Shown piece after piece: positions 44,311 through 53,300 of a stretch of DNA of 64,000 nt; positions within the stretch are counted from its first letter, which is position 1; each line of letters begins with the position of its first letter. The DNA comes from Mycobacterium interjectum. GTDB lineage: Bacteria; Actinomycetota; Actinomycetes; Mycobacteriales; Mycobacteriaceae. Position numbers and translations under genes: made by a program. The notes below the pieces were generated by a model. It worked only from the letters and a program-made list of their open reading frames with translations. It had not been told where the DNA came from and searched no databases. The DNA lies in NCBI RefSeq assembly GCF_900078675.2, contig NZ_LT546237.1, positions 678,632 to 742,631 of the forward strand, read 5' to 3'.

Positions 44311-44338
44311 ACAGCAGATGATCGGCGGTCGGAAATGA
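44246..44338 (+). CDS. 30-codon leader ORF derived from the mbtH 5' end, overlapping the PKS start
   Basis: A TTG at 44246, placed like the mbtH start after GGAGACGCG, opens a frame reading SINPFDDGRGCFFVLANDEK, clearly the mbtH N-terminus ([20 protein letters not shown]). The frame diverges after about 24 codons and stops at TGA 44336-44338, overlapping the PKS ATG as ATGA. The MbtH signature motif is not included, so no MbtH function is possible. The exact ATGA overlap suggests translational coupling between this fossil leader and the PKS. Whether TTG works as a start here is unproven. Confidence 0.65.
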   Translation: MSINPFDDGRGCFFVLANDEKQQQMIGGRK

Positions 44339-47300
44339 CCGATCTGCAGAACAGTCTCGAGACACCACAGCCGGCGCGTGGATCGCAGGGGACGGGCGAC
44401 AGCTTCGCAATCGTCGGGTACGCGGTGCGCCTCCCGGGCGCCGCCGACGCCGACGCGTTCTGGGAAGTTTTGTGCGAAGGCCGGGACGCGCTCTCGGAGG
44501 TGCCCCCGGACCGCTGGGACGTCGAGGAATTCTATGACCCCGATCCCGATGCGCCCGGAAAGATCGTCAGCCGGCGGGCCGGGTTCATCGAGGACGTAAC
44601 CGGGTTCGACGCGCCGTTCTTCGGGCTGTCGAACCGGGAAACCATGCTGATCGACCCGCAGCACCGGATCTTGCTGGAGACGGCGTGGCAGGCGGTGGAG
44701 CATTCGGGAACCGCCCCGTCGGATCTGGCGAACACCAAGACCGGCGTGTTCATGGGTCTGGGCACCCACGACTACCTGGGATTGATCTCCGAACAGCTGA
44801 GCTACGAGGAGATCGAGGCCTACGTCGCGATCGGAACCTCGTCCGCCGCGGGAGCGGGACGGATCAGCTACGGGCTGGGGCTGCAGGGCCCGGCGGTGTC
44901 CGTCGACACCGCGTGCAGCTCGTCGCTGGTGGCAGTCCATCAGGCGTGCCAGTCCTTGCGCTTCGGGGAGTGCGACCTCGCGCTGGCCGGCGGCGTCAAC
45001 GTCCTGCTCAGCGCCAAGACCGCGATGACGTTCTCCCACGCGCACATGCTGGCCCCGGACGGCCGGTGCAAGACCTTCGACGCGGCTGCGGACGGGTATG
45101 TGCGCGGCGAGGGCTGCGGTGTCGTCGTCGTGAAGCGCCTCGAGGACGCGATCCGCGACGGTGACCGGATCCGGGCCGTGATCCGGGGCAGCGCGGTCAA
45201 CCAGGACGGCGCGTCCGGCGGATTGACGGTACCCAACGGCGTCGCGCAGCAGCGCGTCATCGCCGAGGCGCTGCAGTGCGCGGGTGTCGCGCCCGGCGAG
45301 GTGGGATACCTGGAGGCGCACGGGACCGGCACCTCGCTCGGTGACCCGATCGAAGTCCAGGCCGCCGGTGCGGCACTGGGCAAGGGCCGCGACGCCGACC
45401 GGCCGCTGCTGATCGGGTCGGTGAAGACGAACATCGGGCACCTGGAAGCGGCCGCGGGCATCGCGGGTCTGGTCAAGGTGATCCTGTCGCTCGAGCACGA
45501 GGTGTTGCCGAAGCACCTGAACTTCAGCAAACCGTCGCCGCACATTCCGTGGGACCGGCTGCCGGTGCGGGTGGTGGACGAGGCCCTGCCCTGGAAGCGG
45601 GACGGACGGCCCCGCATCGCCGGGATCAGTTCGTTCGGGTTCTCCGGGACCAACGCGCACGTCATCCTCGAGGAAGCCCCCGAGGTAGCGCCGGTCGCCG
45701 TGGCGCCGGAGGCCCCGTCCGACGACCGGCGGTTCAGCCTGTTGCCGCTCTCGGCGCGCAACCCGGCGGCCCTGGCGGAGCTCGCCAAGACGTACAGCAG
45801 CTGGCTGGCCGACCACCCGGACGCGTCGTTGGCCGACGTCTGCTTCACCGCCGGGGCCGGCCGATCACACTTCGAGCACCGGGCCGCCTTGGTGGTGAAT
45901 TCGACGGATTCCGCGCGCGAGCAACTGGCCGCGCTGGCCGACGACCGCCCGGCACCGGGCCTGCTGCGCGGTGACTGCGCCGACCGGCCGAAGACCGCGT
46001 GGTTGTTCACGGGCCAGGGCAGCCAGTACGCCGGCATGGCACGGGAGCTGTTCGAGACCGAACCGGTGTTTGCCGAGACGATGACCCGGTGCGCGGCGGC
46101 GGTCGCCGATGTGCTCGAAAAGCCGCTGCTGGACGTGATTTTCGACCCGGATGGCGACGACGCCTTGCGGCAGACCAGTTACGCCCAGCCCGCCCTGTTC
46201 GCGGTGGAGATGGGGCTGGCCCGCCTCTGGCAGTCGTGGGGCTTCGAAGCGGACGTGTTGATCGGCCACAGCGTCGGCCAGTACACGGCGGCCTGCGTCG
46301 CCGGCGTGTACAGCCTCGAGGACGGCATGCTGCTGATGGCCGAGCGCGGCCGCCTGTTTGGCAGCCTGCCCGAGGGCGGCCGGATGGTCGCGGTCTTCGC
46401 CGCCGCCGAGCGCGTGGAAAGCAAGACCGACGAGTTCCCGAGCCTGTCCGTGGCCGCCTACAACGGCGCCAACACCGTGCTGTCGGGTCCCGTCCAGGAC
46501 CTCGACCAGGCGGTGGCAGGCTTGGAAGCCGAGGGTGTGCGCTGTGACTGGCTGGACACCAGCCACGCCTTCCACTCGGCGCTGCTGGATCCGGTCCTCG
46601 ACGAGTTCGAGTCGTATGCGAACCGCTTCGAGTTCGCCGCGCCGCAAAAGACATTGGTGTGCAACCGCACCGGCGCGGCCCTGGGCAGGAGCGCGAAACT
46701 CGACGGCGCCTACTGGCGCCGCCACGCGCGGCAGCCGGTCGAGTTCGCCAAGAGTGTGCGCACCCTGGCCGAACTGCACTGCGCGATGCTGCTGGAAATC
46801 GGCCCCCAACCGATCCTGACCGCCGCGGCCATGCGGGCGTGGCCGGACCCGGCCACCGCGCCCCGGGCGATCGCGTCCATGCGGAAGAACATCGCCGATC
46901 ATCGTCAGATCACCGAAGCCCTGGCCAACGCCTACATCGTCGGGCACCGGCCCGACTTCGGCGCTCTGGCGCCGGTGACGGCGCGCAAGCTCGACCTGCC
47001 CACCTATCCGTTCCAGCACCGCCAGTACTGGTTCCGTGAGCAGCGGGCCGCGGCCAGCACCCATGCTTCCAGCCAGGCCTCGGCCGCGCGGACCCAGGCC
47101 GTCGGGCTCCTGGAGGACGGCCGGATCGAGGAGCTCGCGGCGCTGCTGGGCGGCGGGAACGCCAATCAACAGACCGTCGATGTGCTGAAACAGCTTGCGG
47201 CAGAACACAACCAACAGCGCAACGCGCAGTCCATCGCGGACTCCCGCTACGAGATCCGCTGGGAGAAATCCGCCGCTCAAGCCTCGGGCGCGCCGGCCGG

Positions 47301-50300
47301 CGAGGGCACCGCGTGGCTCCTCGTCAGCGACGACGCCGAGGCGGTGCAGCCGTTGGTCGACGCGCTGACCGCACGTGGGCACCGGCACCGCATCGTGGGT
47401 CTGCCGGTATCCGACGCCGATGCGGATCGCCTCAAGGAAACGTTGCGCGCCGCGCTGGCAGACGAACCGACGTTGCGCGTCCTGCATCTCGCGGCCGTCG
47501 GATCGGACACGGCACCGTCGACGCAATCGCTGTTGCGGATGCAACACCAAGTCCTGAGCGGGACGCGGCGACTCTTCTGTGCCGCGGCCGCCGCCGAACT
47601 GCGTACCCCCATCTGGCTGATAACCCGTGGCGCACAACGGGTCACCGACACGGACACCGTGTCACCGGCGCAGTCCTGCCTGTGGGGCTTCGGTCGCGCC
47701 GCCGCGCTGGAGCACCCCCGACTGTGGGGCGGGCTGGCGGATATGGCCGCGGGCGGTGCCCTGGACGGCGTGGTGTGGTCCCGGCTGATCGACCAGCTGG
47801 CGGCGGCACCGGCCGGTGAAGACCAATTCGCGCTTCGCGACCAAGCGGTCTACGTGCCCCGGCTGACCCGACGCGCGGGGCAGCCGGCCGGGACACCGCT
47901 GGCGCTTCGTGACGACGTGACATATCTGGTGACCGGCGGGCTGGGCGCGATCGGACTCGAAGTCGCGGCATACCTTGCCGCGCACGGTGCCCGGCACCTG
48001 GTGCTGACCAGCCGGCGCGCCCCCAGCGAGGCCGCGCAGCAACGCATCGATGCGATCGGCGAACAGAGCGGCGCCGAACTGCGGGTCATCACGGCCGACG
48101 TCTCCAACCCGCACGACGTCGCGCACGTCCTGGCCACCGTGCGGGCCGAACTGCCACCGTTGGCCGGGGTCGTGCATGCCGCGGGCGAGATCAGCACCAC
48201 CCCGCTGCAAGCCTTGGACGACGCCGAAGTGGATCGGGTGTTCGCCGGGAAGGTCTGGGGCGCTTGGAATCTGAGCGAGGCCACCGCGGACCTGAAGCTG
48301 GACTTCTTCCTCAGCACCTCCTCGATTGCCGGGGTGTGGGGCGCCGGGGGCCAGACCGCGTACAGCGCGGCCAACGCCTTCCTCGACGGGTTGGCCTGGC
48401 GGCTGCGTGAGCAGGGCGTCCCCGGGATCAGCGTCAACTTCGGCCCGTGGGCGAACGCGGGCATGGCCGACGAGGCCGCTCGCGCGGAACTGGACAAGCG
48501 CGGGGTGCGGCCATTGTCGCCGGCCGATGCGTTGGCGGGGATGGCCGAAATCATGGCGTCGTCGGGCAAGGGCACCTCGCACGGGGTCGTGGCCCGGATC
48601 GACTGGGCCAGCTTCCTGCCGCTCTACCAGATGGCGGGCAAGCGATCGTTCTTCACGCAGTTGCAGCGCGAGGTGCCCGAATCGGAACAGGCACCGTCGG
48701 AGTCCGGGACCACGCAATTGGTCGACCGGCTCACCGCGGCCCCCGTGCAGCAGCGGAAGAAACTCATCGTGGACTACCTGCGCGACGCCGTCGCGGACGT
48801 GACCCGCATCGACCCCGCGGAAGTCCGCGAGGAGGCCGGGCTGTTCGACCTCGGCATGGATTCGCTGATGGCCGTCGAACTGCGGCGCCGGCTCGAGCGG
48901 GCGGTGGGCGCGGAGCTGCCGTCGACCCTGGCAATGGACTACCCGCGTATCACCGACGTCGCGAATTTCCTCCTCAACGACGTGCTCAGCCTCAATGCAC
49001 CCGCGGCGGCGAGTGCGGCGGCGCAGCCGGCGCCGGTCGCGACCGCGGTGACGACGCGCACGGACGAGCCGATCGCGATCGTCGCGGTCGCATGCCGCTT
49101 TCCGGGTGCGCCCGATCCCGAGGCGTACTGGGACCTGCTCTCCGGCGGTGTCGATGCGATCCGGGAGATCCCGGATGACCGCTTCGACGTCGACGAGTAC
49201 TACGACCCCGATCCCGAGGCGGCGGGCAAGATCTACACCCGGTACGGCGGATACCTCGAGAGCATCGACGGGTTCGATCCGGAGTTCTTCGGTATTTCCC
49301 CGCGCGAAGCCGTGTGGATGGATCCGCAGCAGCGGTTGATGCTGGAGATCGCGTGGGAAGGCCTGGAACGTGCCGGGTATGCGCCCGCGGCGTTGCGCGG
49401 CAGTCGCACCGGCGTGTTCGTGGGCGTGGCGGCCAACGAGTATTCACAGCTGCTGAACGCCAACTCGGTCGAGACCATCGAGGCCCACTTCATCACCGGC
49501 AACGCTCTCAATGTCATCGCGGGCCGGGTGGCGTTCGCGCTCGGGCTGGAGGGGCCGGCGATGGCGGTGGACACCGCGTGCAGCGCCTCGCTGGTGGCCG
49601 TCCATCAGGCCTGCCAGGCCTTGCATTCCGGTGACTGCGACATGGCGCTGGCCGGTGGGGTGAATGTCTTGGTGAGCCCGGCATCCATCGTCGCCACCGC
49701 GCGCGCCAGGATGCTGGCCGCCGACGGCCGATGCAAGACCTTCGACGCCGCCGCGAACGGCTACGCGCGCAGTGAAGGCTGCGGGATCCTGGTGCTCAAG
49801 CGGCTCAGCGATGCGGAGCGCGACGGCGATCAGATTCGCGCGGTCATCCGGGGCAGTGCGGTCAACCAGGACGGCGCTTCCAGTGGTCTGACGGTGCCGA
49901 ACGGCGGTGCGCAGCAACGGCTTATCGCCGCGGCGCTGGCTCGCGCCGGTCTCGTCGGCGGGGACGTCGATTACCTCGAGGCGCACGGCACGGGCACCTC
50001 GCTGGGTGACCCGATCGAGGTCCAGGCCGCCGCGGCCGCCTACGGCGTCGGCCGTGACCCGAACCGGCCGCTGCTGATCGGATCGGCCAAGACCAACATC
50101 GGGCACCTCGAGTCGGCCGCAGGGATCGCCGGCCTGATCAAGGTCGTGTTGTCTTTGCAGCACGAGGTCCTGCCACAGAACCTGCACTTTGAGAACCCGT
50201 CACCGAACATCCCGTGGGACTCCCTGCCGGTCCGGGTGGTGGACCAGCCGATTCCGTGGCACGCCGACGGCAGGCCGCGCCGCGCCGGAACGAGCTCGTT

Positions 50301-53300
50301 CGGGTTCTCCGGCACGAACGCGCACGTGCTGATCGAGGAAGCGCCGTCGGTTGCCGAGATCACCGTGGCGCCGGAGCCCGCCGCCGAAGACGAACCGGTC
50401 GGCGTGTTGCCGCTCTCGGCGCGATCACCGGAGGCGCTGGTGGCGCTGGCGCAGCGGTATGAATCCTGGTTGGCGGAGCACCCAGAGGCCGATATCGCTG
50501 ATGTGTGCTACACCGCCGGCGCCGGACGTTCGCATTTCGAACACCGCGCCGCGTTGGTCGTGGATTCGGTCGGGGGAGCCCGCGAGCTACTGGCCGGATT
50601 GTCCGAGAACCGGCTGGGACCGGGTGCGGTGCGTGGCGTGTGCGGTGACCCGCCGAAGACGGCGTGGTTGTTCACCGGGCAGGGCAGCCAGTACCCGGGA
50701 ATGGCGCGTGAACTGTTCGACACCGAGCCGGTATTCGCCGAGACGGTGCGGCGCTGCGCCGAAGCGGTCGATCCGATGTTGCCGCGTCCGTTGCTCGAGG
50801 TGCTGTTCGACACCGACAGCGACACCGGAGAAACCCTGCGGCACACCTCTTTTGCGCAGCCGGCGCTCTTTGCCGTCGAGATGGGCCTGGCGCGGCTCTG
50901 GCAGTCTTGGGGTATCGAGCCGGATGTGGTGCTGGGGCACAGCGTGGGCCAGTACGCCGCGGCGTGCGTGGCCGGAGTGTTCAGCATCGAGGACGGGGCA
51001 CGCCTGATCGCCGAACGCGGCCGGCTGTTCGGCAGTCTGCCCGAGGGTGGGCGGATGGTCGCGGTATTCGCCGACGCGCAGCAAGTGGACAGCGTCGCCG
51101 AGGAATTCCCGCACATTTCGGTGGCCGCCTACAACGGCCCCAACACGGTGCTGTCGGGTCCCGGCGCGGACCTGGAGCAGGTCGTCGCCAAGCTGACCGG
51201 TGACGGAGTGCGCTGCACGTGGCTGGACACCAGCCATGCCTTCCATTCCGAGCTGCTGGACCCGGTGCTTGACGAATTCGAATCGTACGCAAGCAAATTC
51301 GAATTCGCCGTCCCCACCCTGCCCCTGGTGTGCAACCGGACCGGCGCGCTGCTCACCGCGGATACCCCGCTCGACGCCCCGTATTGGCGGCGGCACTCCC
51401 GCCAGCCGGTGCAGTTCGCCGAAAGCGTGCGCACCGTGGCGGCGCTGGGCTGCTCGGTGTTGATGGAGATCGGTCCGCTACCGGTGCTGACCAACGCCGC
51501 CATGCAGGCCTGGCCGGACTCCTCGGCCGCTCCGCGTGCGATCGTGTCACTGCGCAAGGACGCCGATGCCCGGCGTCAGATGGCGGAAGCGCTGGCCGCG
51601 GCTTACGTCAGCGGCCATCGCCCCGTATTCGCTGCGCTGCACCATCGGCCGCGCCGCAAACTCGAACTGCCCACCTACGCTTTCCAGCGCCGGCGCTTCT
51701 GGCCGAAGAATGCCGACATCCGCGGCATCGACGGACATGGCGCCACCGGATCCGGAATCCTGGGGAACGCAAAAGACCTTGCCTCCGGCGATTCCGTCTA
51801 CACCAGTCGGTGGTCCGTCAACACGCAGCCATGGCTGGCACATCACGTCATCTACGGCTCCGTTGTCGTTCCGGGCGCGACGTACGCGGCGATGGCCCTT
51901 GCCACGGTCGGGGCACCGGCGCAGGTGCGCGATGTCTTCTTCTACGAACCGATCATCCTGGGCGACAAAACTTCCCGGGAGGTTCAGCTGACGGTGCATC
52001 CGGATGACGGCGGCTGGACCTTCCAGGTGCACAGCCGCCCGTTCGGTGACCGTGACGCCGAGTGGTCGTTGAACGCCGACGGCCGGATCGTCGGCGGTGC
52101 CGACGACGAGCCCGCACTGGAGCCGACGGAATCCATCGACGCGGCCTGCGAGCGGCTGGGCCGCACGCGTCCGCAGCAGCTGTTCGACACCTTCGCCGAC
52201 ATGGAGCTGACCTGGGGTCCCACCTGGTCCACGTCCCTCAAATCGCTGTGGGCCGGTGACGGCGAGGCGGTCGCCGACATCGCCATCGGCGACGAGCTCG
52301 CCGAACAGCTCGGCGGCGAGCCGATCCACCCGGTGCTACTCGATCTGTGCACCGGAATTGCCTTCCCGGCCTTGGAGGCGGCGCTCGCGGCGACCGAGGA
52401 CGGCGGCGGTTTGGCCGATCTGTTCTTGCCGCTGCGGTACGGGCGGGTGGTGCTGCATGACGAGATGCCCCGGCGGTTCTACTGCCGCGCGCGGTGGCAG
52501 AGTGGCGGTCTCGACAGCGAAACGCAGGTGTTCGACCTCGATTTCGTGGATCGCGACGGTCGCCAGCTGGGCGAAATTCGCGACTTCACGGTCAAACGCG
52601 CACCCCGGGAGGCGTTGCTGCGCGGACTCGGCGGCGACGCCACCCGCAACATGTACACCCTCGGCTGGGAGGAAGTGCCGGCGCCGGCATCGGGCGACGA
52701 TGTTGCTGCCGCCGGGGGCGGCCAGGGCACCTGGCTGATCGCCGGGTTCGACGAGCTGGCGGCCGACGTGCCGGGTTGTGTCCCCTTGGACCGTGCCTCG
52801 GTGGATCCGGAGCGCTGGAAGCGGGCGTTCGCCGAGGCTCAGGAGCGTGGTGCCCCCGTGTCCGGCGTCGTCTGGCGCAGCCCCGGGCGGCCCGACGCGG
52901 AAGAGTCGGGCGCCGAATTCGCCGCGCGGCTGGAGACCGAGATCGACGAGCTGCTCACGGTCGTGCGCACGCTGTTGGCCCAGCAAGACCTGAAACTCGC
53001 CGGCGGGCTGTGGATCGTCACCGAGCGGGCGGTCGCGACCGAGCCCGGCGAGCCGGTGGACCCGGCACAGTCGGCGCTGTGGGGCTTCGGACGGACCATC
53101 ATCACCGAGCAGCCGAGCCTGCGCTGCAGGCTGGTCGACTGCGACGGAGCCGACGACGCCGTGCGCTCGTTGGCCGGCCTGCTCGGCGCACCCGCAGACG
53201 AGCCCGAAGTCGCACTACGACAAGGAAAGTACTTGGTGCCGCGGCTGCTGCCGTGGGCGCGCAGCGGCCAGCTGCCGGTACCCCGCGCGACCGATTACAA

